This document shows positions 1 through 8,465 of a stretch of 35,612 bases of DNA, one piece after another. Made by a program: the position numbers and the translations under genes. Source of the stretch: Akkermansiaceae bacterium (GTDB lineage: Bacteria; Verrucomicrobiota; Verrucomicrobiia; Verrucomicrobiales; Akkermansiaceae); contig CANLKN010000035.1 of NCBI GenBank assembly GCA_947491475.1, forward strand, positions 1 through 35,612, given 5' to 3'. Below the pieces are notes generated by a model, which was given only the letters and a program-made list of their open reading frames with translations, had not been told where the DNA came from and made no database searches. Numbering within the stretch: the stretch's first letter is position 1; every line of letters starts with the position of its first letter.

Positions 1-9
1 AAACACCGT

Positions 10-78
10 CCGGAGTTCGCGCTTCAGCGTGATTCTTCCACTCCGCCCTGCGGGGACAAGCTGAAGCTTGAACTCCGG
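10..78. repeat. Imperfect inverted repeat, 19-base arms
   Basis: The left arm (10-28) and right arm (60-78) are reverse complements at 17 of 19 positions, separated by a 31-base spacer. The arms carry GGAGTTC...GCTTCAGC and GCTGAAGC..GAACTCC. There is no T-run after it, so it does not look like an intrinsic terminator. It lies about 100 bases upstream of the first gene and is probably a dispersed intergenic palindrome. No second copy was noticed in this window. Confidence 0.5.
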
Positions 79-176
79 GCGATCTGATACGCAGGGAAGA
101 CGGGTGATTTCCAACAGGTTTCCGGTGAAACAAAGCATTCCCTAATTACAGCCCGGTCCCTAGCCTCCGGCCATCC

Positions 177-1268
177 ATGAACCATTCCTACACCAAACCC
201 CTCGCCATCGCGATGTGGGACTTCTCCTGGCTCGAGCGTGTCTGGCCGGGCGGCGGCTACGAAAACTGGGAACTCGTGCTCGATGAGCTGGTCGAGCGCG
301 GCTACGACGCGGTGCGCATCGATGCGTTTCCTCAATTTGTTTATTTCGAGAACCTCAAGAACTCCTGGGATCTGGTGCCGATCTGGCCGCAGATGATGTG
401 GGGCAGTCCGCATCGGAATGTCATCTCGGATGTCTCCGCACAACTGATCCGCTTCATGGGCCTGTGCAAGGCGCGCGGACTCAAGGTCGCGCTCTCCGCG
501 TGGTTCCGCCAGGACACGGAGGACACGCGCATGAAAATCGATACTCCGGAGGTCTTCGCGGAGATGTGGCGCAAGACCTTGGATGTCGTCCACGAAGCCG
601 GTTTGGCCGACATCCTGCTCTATGTGGACCTCTGCAATGAATACCCCGCCTTCGCGCCGTTCATCAAATCCAGCGTCACGGTGGAAATGGTTTCGCGACG
701 CTCGGAAACCGGCGTGCGCTGGATGCGCGACAGCCTCGCTTCCCTGCGGCGGCACTATCCGGATCTCGACTACACGTTTTCGATTTCCACCGAGTTCGAC
801 ACCCTGCACGAGGAGGATTTTTCCTTCCTGGATTTCCTCGAACCGCACATCTGGATGGATCGCTACGGCGATTTTACCCTGCGGCTGGGATACGACGCGA
901 TGATCGCCAACGACATCGACAAAATGTCCGCCGCGCCCGCTCTCTACGCGGAGCATCGCGAGCACTGGCTGGCCTGTATCGACAAGGGAATCGAACACAT
1001 CCGCGATATTTCTGTGAAGGCAAACAAGCCGCTCATCACCACCGAATGCTGGGCGATCACCAACTACAAGGACGGTCCGATGATGGAGTGGGACTGGATC
1101 AAGGACGCCTGCGAGCATGGGGTGACCCGTGCCCTGGCCACGCAGAGGTGGATCGCGCTTTCCACCAGCAATTTCTGCAGCCCGCAGTTTCCCGGAATGT
1201 GGCGCGACAAGGAGTGGCATCTCAAACTCACCGATCTCATCCACAGCGGCCAGCTCCCCGAGCTCTAA
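177..1268 (+). CDS. Cellulase-like TIM-barrel glycoside hydrolase
   Basis: This 363-residue protein begins at an ATG with no clear ribosome-binding site. It reads as a clan-A type (beta/alpha)8 glycosidase of the 'sugar-binding cellulase-like' group. An Asn-Glu pair at residues 154-155 (context YVDLCNEYP) sits where clan A puts the acid/base, and Glu290 (context ITTECWA) where it puts the nucleophile. Aromatic residues that could line a sugar cleft are plentiful (WDFSW near 14, IWPQMMW near 69, HIWMDRY near 224). No signal peptide is visible, so a cytoplasmic location is likely. The stop is 5 bases before the next gene's ATG, so the two are probably cotranscribed. The fold assignment is fairly safe; the substrate is unknown. 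Confidence 0.75.
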   Translation: MNHSYTKPLAIAMWDFSWLERVWPGGGYENWELVLDELVERGYDAVRIDAFPQFVYFENLKNSWDLVPIWPQMMWGSPHRNVISDVSAQLIRFMGLCKARGLKVALSAWFRQDTEDTRMKIDTPEVFAEMWRKTLDVVHEAGLADILLYVDLCNEYPAFAPFIKSSVTVEMVSRRSETGVRWMRDSLASLRRHYPDLDYTFSISTEFDTLHEEDFSFLDFLEPHIWMDRYGDFTLRLGYDAMIANDIDKMSAAPALYAEHREHWLACIDKGIEHIRDISVKANKPLITTECWAITNYKDGPMMEWDWIKDACEHGVTRALATQRWIALSTSNFCSPQFPGMWRDKEWHLKLTDLIHSGQLPEL

Positions 1269-1273
1269 CATTC

Positions 1274-3586
1274 ATGACAAAGAGAGCCCCATCCCTGGTT
1301 TCTCGGGTTGGCCTTTCAGTCCTGAAACCGCTTTTCACATGCCTGTGTGCCGTCCACCTGGGCGGTTGTGGCGATGGCGGGAAATCAGGCCCCGGACTGG
1401 ATGCGGACCCCGCACCCGATCCGACGGCGCGCCCGGCATTTGAACGCATCGAAGCGGTATCTTTTGACGCACAGCAGGGAATCATGGTCAGCGAATGTCA
1501 CGACGATGATGATTCCAAACAATGCGTGGGCTACATCGAGCAGGGCGATCATCTGCGCTTCGACAAGGTGGACTTCGGTAAAGGAGCGATGGGATTCGAA
1601 GCGCGGGTGGCCAGCCACCTTGACGGTGCGATCATCGACATCCGGATCGGCAGTCCGGATTCCGAGCCGGTCGGCCGGCTGCTTGCGGATGGCACCGGCG
1701 ATTGGCAGAAATGGACGACCGCCGCGACGCCGATCACAAAGATAAAGGGCGTGCATTCGGTTTATTTGACATTCGGGGATCGCTTCAATCTCAACTGGTT
1801 CCGGTTCACGCGTGAAAGCCCGGAGCGGACTCCTGTCGTATATGACCTCATCCACAAAACCGATCCGCTGCCCGCGCCCGTTCGCGACACATGTCCGGAT
1901 GCCAATGAGGCAACCGACGGTCTCGGCCGCACGCTGCCAACCGCGAGGGAAACCGGCCCGCCGAGTGGGGATAAATTCGTCGGCGTCTTTTATTTCCTCG
2001 TTCACGGCGAGGATGACAGAACGATTTATGATATCAACAAGCTGCTGAAGGAAAACCCGGGAGCGCCCAAACTCGGCCCGGTGGGTGAGCCGCACCACTG
2101 GGCGGAGCCGTATCTCGGATACTACCATGGCCACGATCCCTTTGTGATCCGCAAGCACGCGCAGATGCTTTTCGATGCCGGCGTGGACACGCTCGTGCTT
2201 GATGTTTCCAACGGCGTGACCTATCCCCGATCGTTCATCGCGGTTTTCGAGGAATTCGCCCGAATGCGCCGCGAAGGACTGCCCACTCCGCAAATCGCGT
2301 TTCACAGCGGCGAGGATGTATCGAACTGTGCCACGACCGTCACCAAGCTCTACGAACTTCTCTACAGCCGGAGTTATTATCCGGAGTTATGGTTTCACTG
2401 GCAGGGGCGGCCGCTCATTTTTGGAAACATGCAGGCCGTGCCCGGAAAAATCCGTGACTTCTTCAGCGTGCGCCGATCATGGGCATGGAGCGCGGATGCC
2501 TGGTTTGGCGACGGACGTGATGCCTGGCCGTGGATGGATCATTATCCGCAGAAATTCGGTTGGCATGAAGATCCCGCCAAGGCGGAGGGGATTTCCGTAG
2601 CCATCGCCGAGCATCCCATCATGGGCGTCGGGCGCAGCAGCACCAGTTCCGTTACGCCGCAGCCAACCAATGCTTTTCCCACAATCGACATGTCCGCCAG
2701 GGGAATCTTCTTCGATCTCCAGTGGAAGCGCGCATTCGAAGTGGATCCCGAGTTCATTTTCATTACCAGTTGGAATGAATGGATCGCCGGCCATTACCAA
2801 ACCGCGCCGGGCCAGGCGGTGTTTTTTCTGGATCGGGCGCTGAAAACCCCGGGCAGCAGTTATTTCGTGGACTCCTACAATCCCGAGTTCAGCCGCGATG
2901 CCGAACCGATGCGCGGGGGCTTCGGCGATGCCTACTACTATCAGATGGCGGCCAACATCCGGCGCTTCAAAGGCGCTCGCGAGGTTCCGGTCGCTTCAGG
3001 GCAGAAGCAAATCGCAATCAATCGGGATTTCTCACAGTGGGATGATGTCGGTCCCGAATACCTCGATGACATGGGCGATACCATGCACCGGGATTTCAAA
3101 GGCTTCGGCAAGGCTAACCAATATGTGAACATCAGCGGACGGAATGACATCATTGCATGCAAAGTCTCGGCTGGCGGCGATCATGTTGCTTTCCTGGCGA
3201 GGGCCGCCGCGGATCTTACCACTCCGGAGCCAAACTGGATGGTGCTCTATCTCGACACCGACAGCGACCCGCAAACCGGTTGGGGCGGATTTGATTGCGC
3301 CGTAAACCGCCTTGCCCCCGGATCGCTCGAAAAGTGGAATGACGGCTGGCAAAAAGCCGGCGAGGTGCCGTTCTCAGTCTCCGGACATCAGTTGCACCTT
3401 GCCGTTCCATTGGAGATTTTCAGCGGGCACGCGAAGCAAGGATTCCTTTTCAAATGGGCCGACAACTCGACGCCGCAGCAGGATCTCATTGAGTTCATCG
3501 ACATGGGGGACTCCGCGCCCAATGCGCGCTTCGTATGGCGATTTGTCCCAGCCGCTACAATTAATCCCGATTCCAACAACAACTAA
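1274..3586 (+). CDS. Lipoprotein with CBM-like domains and a GH71/GH99-like catalytic domain
   Basis: The ATG at 1274 is preferred over frames opening further upstream because it gives a clean lipoprotein signal: basic start, hydrophobic stretch and lipobox LGGC with Cys32. About 770 residues follow. Residues about 50-165 look like a CBM6-type beta-sandwich (paired Asp/Gly turns, ending FNLNWFRF). Residues about 235-545 resemble the GH71/GH99-like family (VGVFYFLVHGE, GVDTLVLDVSN, FITSWNEW). Residues about 600-760 look like a CBM9/DOMON-type sandwich (LYLDTDSDPQTGWGG). The protein is probably anchored in a membrane facing the periplasm or outside, acting on polymeric glycan. GH99 relatives are endo-acting on mannose-rich glycans, but specificity here is not established. 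Confidence 0.75.
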   Translation: MTKRAPSLVSRVGLSVLKPLFTCLCAVHLGGCGDGGKSGPGLDADPAPDPTARPAFERIEAVSFDAQQGIMVSECHDDDDSKQCVGYIEQGDHLRFDKVDFGKGAMGFEARVASHLDGAIIDIRIGSPDSEPVGRLLADGTGDWQKWTTAATPITKIKGVHSVYLTFGDRFNLNWFRFTRESPERTPVVYDLIHKTDPLPAPVRDTCPDANEATDGLGRTLPTARETGPPSGDKFVGVFYFLVHGEDDRTIYDINKLLKENPGAPKLGPVGEPHHWAEPYLGYYHGHDPFVIRKHAQMLFDAGVDTLVLDVSNGVTYPRSFIAVFEEFARMRREGLPTPQIAFHSGEDVSNCATTVTKLYELLYSRSYYPELWFHWQGRPLIFGNMQAVPGKIRDFFSVRRSWAWSADAWFGDGRDAWPWMDHYPQKFGWHEDPAKAEGISVAIAEHPIMGVGRSSTSSVTPQPTNAFPTIDMSARGIFFDLQWKRAFEVDPEFIFITSWNEWIAGHYQTAPGQAVFFLDRALKTPGSSYFVDSYNPEFSRDAEPMRGGFGDAYYYQMAANIRRFKGAREVPVASGQKQIAINRDFSQWDDVGPEYLDDMGDTMHRDFKGFGKANQYVNISGRNDIIACKVSAGGDHVAFLARAAADLTTPEPNWMVLYLDTDSDPQTGWGGFDCAVNRLAPGSLEKWNDGWQKAGEVPFSVSGHQLHLAVPLEIFSGHAKQGFLFKWADNSTPQQDLIEFIDMGDSAPNARFVWRFVPAATINPDSNNN

Positions 3587-3647
3587 CACTGCCCACAAAT
3601 TCATATGAAACAATCCTGTCTCGTTCGACAATCGCCAGGCCGAACAG

Positions 3648-3737
3648 ATGATCTCCGAACAAGACTATCAAGCCCTTGACCAGTTGGTTCTGGACCAACC
3701 TGCGGGGTTGACTATACCAGCCCGCGCCATCCCATGA
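3648..3737 (+). other. Possible 29-codon leader ORF overlapping the next start
   Basis: A short ATG frame encodes 29 residues (starts MISEQDYQALDQLV) and its TGA overlaps the ATG of the GH106-like gene as ATGA. Such overlap is typical of translational coupling. The same frame is open a little further upstream without a start, so it could equally be a gene remnant. Nothing in its composition identifies a function. Confidence 0.25.
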
Positions 3738-6700
3738 ATCCTGAATCCTTTCGTTCGCCCGATGTTTCCTATCGACCCGCGCCATTCTGGGCGGTCAACG
3801 ACACATTGGAGCCTCCGGAGGTGGCGCGGCAACTCGGCGGAATGATCCAACATGGATTTTCCGGTGGCTTTTTCCATTCCCGCACCGGCTTGCAGAGCCG
3901 CTATCTGGGTGATGAATGGTTCGAGTCGGTGAAGGCCGCAGCCGCAGTGGCAGAGCAGCAGGGCGGACACCTTTGGCTCTATGACGAGGATCAGTGGCCG
4001 AGCGGCAATGCGGGCGGCATGATCGCGGCGATGGATGACCGCTACCGGGCGGCCACGCTGGAAGCGGAGTTCGTTCCTGACGGCTGCGCGGCGCGGGTTC
4101 ATGAAGAGGAAGTCCCTGTCGCGGCCTACAGAATCGACGGTCGGACCGGCGTAAATGTTTCCAATGTTTCGCGCATCGCCCCTGAGGATGCTTTCGCACC
4201 GCAGGAATGCGAGCGGCTGATCCTGCGCCGCCGCTACGAGCCAAAGCGGAATTGGTTTAACGGCCAGTCGGCAGTGAATTTACTGGAACCGGAGGTGACG
4301 CGGGAGTTTTTGCGCCGCACGCATGAGGTATATAAAGAACACATCGGGGATGAATTCGGCAAAGCCGTGCCGGGCATCTTCACCGATGAGCCGAACCTTC
4401 ACGTCACCGGCGAGGGTTTCCCGTGGTGGGAGGCGATGCCTGAGACACATGCGGAATGGTGCGGGCGTGATTTCTGGGCGGACGCGCCATGGATGTTTCT
4501 CGACGGTGTTCCGGCCCGGGCCGCGCGCTTGCACATACACCGCACGATCTTGAAGCAGTTTGGCGAAAGTTACAGCAAACCGGTTTATGACTGGTGCGAC
4601 CAAAATGGTTTGGTTTCCACCGGCCATTTTCTTGAGGAATCCACTTTCGAGTGGCAATTGCGCGCGACGTGGGGCGGTATCATGGCGCATTACCGCTGGA
4701 TGCACATGCCGGGCATCGACCATTTGTGCCGTCAGCTCAACGTTGATCTGCCTCTCCTTCTCGCTGGCAAGCAGGTCAGCTCGGTGGCACGCCAACTCGG
4801 CCGTCCGCGCGTGCTCGTCGAGGCATTCGCCTGCATCCGTCACAGCAGCACGCTGGAGGATTTCCGCTGGCTGGCCGATGCGAACCTCGCGTTGGGAGCC
4901 AATTTTTTCTGTCCGCACATGCAGGTGTATTCGATGCGGGGCCGCCGCAAACGCGACTATCCGCCCAATGTGGGGGAGGTGCAGACTTATTGGCAGGACT
5001 ATGGCGACCTCAACGACTACGTCGCACGGCTGTGTTACGCGCTGACTCGCGGCGAGGCGGCTCCGGATCTTCTCATTCTCCATCCGATTCAAAATGCGAT
5101 GGCTGATCACCGTCTCGACTTTGAGCGCACGGGCGCACTGGCACCCACCGATCTGCCCGGCGCGGAAACATCCGCCCTGCGGCACTGGGACACGCAGTTC
5201 CGCCAGATCGTCGAGACCACGCTCAACGCGGGCTTTGATTGCGATCTCGGGGATGAAGGCATGCTTGCGGACTACGGCTCCGTCGAGGGCTCCCGCCTAC
5301 GCGTCGGGGAAATGTGCTACCCGGTGGTGGTGGTGCCTCCGTCGCGGACGTGGAGTCCGGCGACCGTCGGGTTGTTAGAGCAATTCGTTTCGGCCGGCGG
5401 CAAACTGTTGTTCGTGGGCAAGCATCCGGCGGAGGTCGATTGCCTGCCGGCCACGGACCGCTGGGCCGCCCTGGCAGGCCGGGCGGCGGGTTCCATCGCC
5501 TGTTCGGCTCCCGCGCTGCAAAGCACGTTCGAGCGCCTGCTGCCGGACGCGATCCGCATCCGCACGGCGGACGGTCGCCCTGCTGTTTCGACTTGGGTTC
5601 ACAAGCGCCGTGATGACGGGCGGCTGCTGCTTTTCCTCGTCAATACGCATCGTGACCGACCGCAGTCGTATGAACTCAGACTCCCTGCGAATTTCGCCGG
5701 TGCCGTCAGCCGCTGGAACGCCCAGAGCGGTGATTCGCAACCGATTTCCAGTGAGGGTGGGCGAATCCTGTTAGGTCTGAATCATGCGGACTCGGCCCTG
5801 CTGGTCATCGATCCTAACAGCGAGCCAGGCACCGTCATTCCGCCTCCGACATGCCGGTCGGAAACCGTCATTCCGCTTTGCGGACCATGGGAATACCGGC
5901 GCTCGGAACCAAACGTGCTGGTGATCGACCGCATGGCGACCAGCGTGGATGGCGGGCAAACGTGGTCCGCCGAGGACATGGACCACCGCGTCCGGCAGAG
6001 AATCGCCAGGCATTTTGACGTGGATGCTGCGCTAGAATGGCAGCCATGGGTGGTGAGCGAGAGCAAGCAGTTCGATGGCAAGGGTGGCCCGGTCACCTTG
6101 CGTTATCGTTTCCGCGTGGGGGACAAACCACCCGCTTCGGCCTCGCTGGTGATGGAGTGGCATCCAGGAATGCAGGTCACATTGAACGGCTCGCAGGTGG
6201 ATTTCCGGGATGCAGTCACGCACTGGGAACGCAACTTTCGATCAGTGCCGGTTTCGGAAATTCTCCGCGCCGGGGAGAACATTCTTGAGGTGGCTTTTCC
6301 ATATCATGCGCTCTCTGAAATCGAGCCGGTATATATCACCGGGGATTTCGGAGTGCGGCTCGATGGCCAGGAGCCAGTAATCACGCCCGAGGCTGCCATG
6401 ATCGGGACGGGATCATGGGTGTGCCAAGGCCTGCCCTTTTACTCTGGCGAAATCATTTACCGGATTCCCTTTGAAGCACCGGTGGACGGAGCACGCGTCC
6501 GCCTGCGCCTGCGCGATCCGCGGGGATCCTTGTTCCGCTTCCGGGTCAACGGGCGGGATGCCGGAAAGATCCTCTGGAATCCCTACGAGCTCGATTTGAC
6601 GCCCTACATCCGCAGCGGCGGCAACCTGCTGGAAATCACCGTGGTCGGCAGCCGCCAGAATACCTTCGGACCGCTGCACGACCAACAGAGCGATGGCGAG

Positions 6701-6802
6701 GGCGCGGTCGCCAGCCCGGATCACTATCAGAATGAGAATCTGCTGCGAGAGCAATGGAGCCTCCACGACTACGGCCTCATGGGTGGCCTGGAATTCTTTT
6801 AG
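3734..6802 (+). CDS. GH106-like alpha-L-rhamnosidase family glycosyl hydrolase
   Basis: The 1022-residue protein opens with the arrangement typical of the GH106/'glycosyl hydrolase' rhamnosidase family: FWAVNDTLEPPEVARQL, then a Gly-rich GGFFHSRTGL and LWLYDEDQWPSGNAGG. A TDEPN motif near residue 217 and the stretch around VEAFACIRHSSTLEDF fit the catalytic barrel. Residues about 500-680 look like the middle beta-galactosidase-like Rossmann/trimerisation region. The C-terminal third is beta-sandwich (galactose-binding-like), ending in a jelly roll with FRVNGRDAG. No signal peptide is evident. The family is known for removing alpha-L-rhamnose from pectins and other glycans; the exact linkage is inference. 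Only 147 bases separate it from the upstream lipoprotein gene. Confidence 0.75.
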   Translation: MNPESFRSPDVSYRPAPFWAVNDTLEPPEVARQLGGMIQHGFSGGFFHSRTGLQSRYLGDEWFESVKAAAAVAEQQGGHLWLYDEDQWPSGNAGGMIAAMDDRYRAATLEAEFVPDGCAARVHEEEVPVAAYRIDGRTGVNVSNVSRIAPEDAFAPQECERLILRRRYEPKRNWFNGQSAVNLLEPEVTREFLRRTHEVYKEHIGDEFGKAVPGIFTDEPNLHVTGEGFPWWEAMPETHAEWCGRDFWADAPWMFLDGVPARAARLHIHRTILKQFGESYSKPVYDWCDQNGLVSTGHFLEESTFEWQLRATWGGIMAHYRWMHMPGIDHLCRQLNVDLPLLLAGKQVSSVARQLGRPRVLVEAFACIRHSSTLEDFRWLADANLALGANFFCPHMQVYSMRGRRKRDYPPNVGEVQTYWQDYGDLNDYVARLCYALTRGEAAPDLLILHPIQNAMADHRLDFERTGALAPTDLPGAETSALRHWDTQFRQIVETTLNAGFDCDLGDEGMLADYGSVEGSRLRVGEMCYPVVVVPPSRTWSPATVGLLEQFVSAGGKLLFVGKHPAEVDCLPATDRWAALAGRAAGSIACSAPALQSTFERLLPDAIRIRTADGRPAVSTWVHKRRDDGRLLLFLVNTHRDRPQSYELRLPANFAGAVSRWNAQSGDSQPISSEGGRILLGLNHADSALLVIDPNSEPGTVIPPPTCRSETVIPLCGPWEYRRSEPNVLVIDRMATSVDGGQTWSAEDMDHRVRQRIARHFDVDAALEWQPWVVSESKQFDGKGGPVTLRYRFRVGDKPPASASLVMEWHPGMQVTLNGSQVDFRDAVTHWERNFRSVPVSEILRAGENILEVAFPYHALSEIEPVYITGDFGVRLDGQEPVITPEAAMIGTGSWVCQGLPFYSGEIIYRIPFEAPVDGARVRLRLRDPRGSLFRFRVNGRDAGKILWNPYELDLTPYIRSGGNLLEITVVGSRQNTFGPLHDQQSDGEGAVASPDHYQNENLLREQWSLHDYGLMGGLEFF

Positions 6803-6874
6803 ATTGCTTTCCCATGCGATGCTTCTTCCCTTGTGCGAACCCGCCCAGTTACCCGAAATGATCTCCGCACTTTC

Positions 6875-8308
6875 ATGAATCCGACTCCGCAACCGAACAC
6901 AAGCGATCACCGCGTTCCGATGAAAACCAAAGTCGGCTGGGGGGCGGGTGGTTTTCTGGAAAACAGCGTGGGCAACAGCATCAGCGTGATGGCGCTGCCC
7001 ATTTTCAACATCGCTCTCGGCTTGAGTCCCGTCTGGCTTGGCTGGGCCATGAGCATCCCGCGCCTCCTCGATGCGATGATCGACCCGTTGATCGGAACAC
7101 TCTCCGACAACACCCGCTCGCGCTGGGGCCGCCGCCGGCCATGGATCTTCGCCGCGGGAATCATCACGCCGATCTGTCTGGCGATGCTGTGGAGCGTGCC
7201 GCCTCACTGGGGGCAAACCGCGACTTTCATCTGGTTCTCGTTTTTCTGCACGATCGTTTTCATTTCCATGTCGGTCTATGGAATCCCATACAACGCCCTC
7301 GGCTTCGAGTTGAGCACCGATTACAACGAGCGCACGAATGTCCAGGCATGGAGGTTTTTCTTCATTGCCATCAGCGGGTTGTTGGTCGGCTGGCTGTATC
7401 GGTTCTCGCTGAGTCCCTTGTTGGCCGGAGCGCCGCAGGCGGGAGTGCGCCCGGAAGTGATAGGCATGCGCAACTTGATGTGGATTCTCGCGCCGTTTCT
7501 CATGCTTTCCGCCCTGGCACCGTGTTTTTTCGCCCGTGAGAAAACCGCCATCTGCGCTCAGGAGAAAATCGGGCTGATCGATGGATTCCGCATGACCTTG
7601 CGCAACAGGCCCTTCATCCTGTTTGTCCTGCTGGGTCTTTTCAGCCTTACGGGCATGCAGTTGGTTGCGCCTTTCGGCCTCTACATCGGCATCTTTTATG
7701 TCTGCGATGGCAGCAAGGAATTTGCCGCTACGATCGCCGGCGTGGCTACCATTCTCAATACCGCGCTGTCCTTCGCCCTCATTCCGGCAGTGGCGAAAAT
7801 CTCCGCCGCCATCGGCAAGCGCGAGACGCTGCTGATCGCACAGATTTGTCTCATGCTCGCATCCCTCTCCACATGGCTGGTTTTCAATCCGGCGATGCCA
7901 TGGCTGATGGTCGCCGTGATTCCGCTCAACTGCTTCGCCCTTACCTGTTTCATCATCCTGAGCGGTTCGGTCCTCGCCGACATCTGCGATTATGATGAGT
8001 TGAGCACCGGTCTCCGGCGCGAGGGCATGTATGGCGCGGTGAATTTGTTCATCGGTAAAATGGCAGGCTCATCGATCGGTATTCTCAGTGGCTACATGCT
8101 GCTGTGGGCCGGCTATCTCAACCAGGAGAGCATCAGCGACAATGTCCTGTTCCGGATGCGGCTGATGTATCTGGCGGTGCCTGCAAGTCTGGGTCTGATT
8201 GGATTCATCATCACACTGTTCTTCCCGCTGACGCGTGCCAAGGTGATGGAAGTTCACGCGGAGATCGGTCGCCGCAGGCTGGCCCAGGCACCTTCTCAGA
8301 TCGATTGA
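6875..8308 (+). CDS. GPH-family sugar:cation symporter (MFS)
   Basis: This is a polytopic membrane protein of about 477 residues with roughly 12 hydrophobic segments. The loop GTLSDNTRSRWGRRRPWI is the hallmark of the glycoside-pentoside-hexuronide:cation symporter family, and SVYGIPYNALGFELSTDYNERT matches its second conserved region. ADICDYDELSTGLRREGMYG matches the C-half signature. I chose the ATG at 6875 (MNPTPQP); a GTG at 6833 would add 14 residues. It follows the GH106-like gene by 72 bases on the same strand and is the obvious importer for the sugars released by the upstream glycosidases. Substrate is unknown, though rhamnose, fucose or an oligosaccharide fits the context. Confidence 0.85.
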   Translation: MNPTPQPNTSDHRVPMKTKVGWGAGGFLENSVGNSISVMALPIFNIALGLSPVWLGWAMSIPRLLDAMIDPLIGTLSDNTRSRWGRRRPWIFAAGIITPICLAMLWSVPPHWGQTATFIWFSFFCTIVFISMSVYGIPYNALGFELSTDYNERTNVQAWRFFFIAISGLLVGWLYRFSLSPLLAGAPQAGVRPEVIGMRNLMWILAPFLMLSALAPCFFAREKTAICAQEKIGLIDGFRMTLRNRPFILFVLLGLFSLTGMQLVAPFGLYIGIFYVCDGSKEFAATIAGVATILNTALSFALIPAVAKISAAIGKRETLLIAQICLMLASLSTWLVFNPAMPWLMVAVIPLNCFALTCFIILSGSVLADICDYDELSTGLRREGMYGAVNLFIGKMAGSSIGILSGYMLLWAGYLNQESISDNVLFRMRLMYLAVPASLGLIGFIITLFFPLTRAKVMEVHAEIGRRRLAQAPSQID

Positions 8309-8465
8309 TCCGACAATATGATCGAGGAACCCAAGAACGACCTGCGGGCCGTAGGCTTCCGCAGTCACCGAGCGGAAGTATTCTTTGGATCTTGAGGTCA
8401 TTTTCCGTATGCAAAAGATCATTACCGCCATTTGCAAGCCGCCAGTCATCCGGTAACTTCACGCG

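Noticed and set aside
24-1271. A 415-codon open frame on the minus strand opposite the cellulase-like gene
   Set aside because: It is antisense to a gene with clear clan-A catalytic residues; its translation is rich in His/Arg/Asp/Val without any motif, typical of GC-rich shadow frames.
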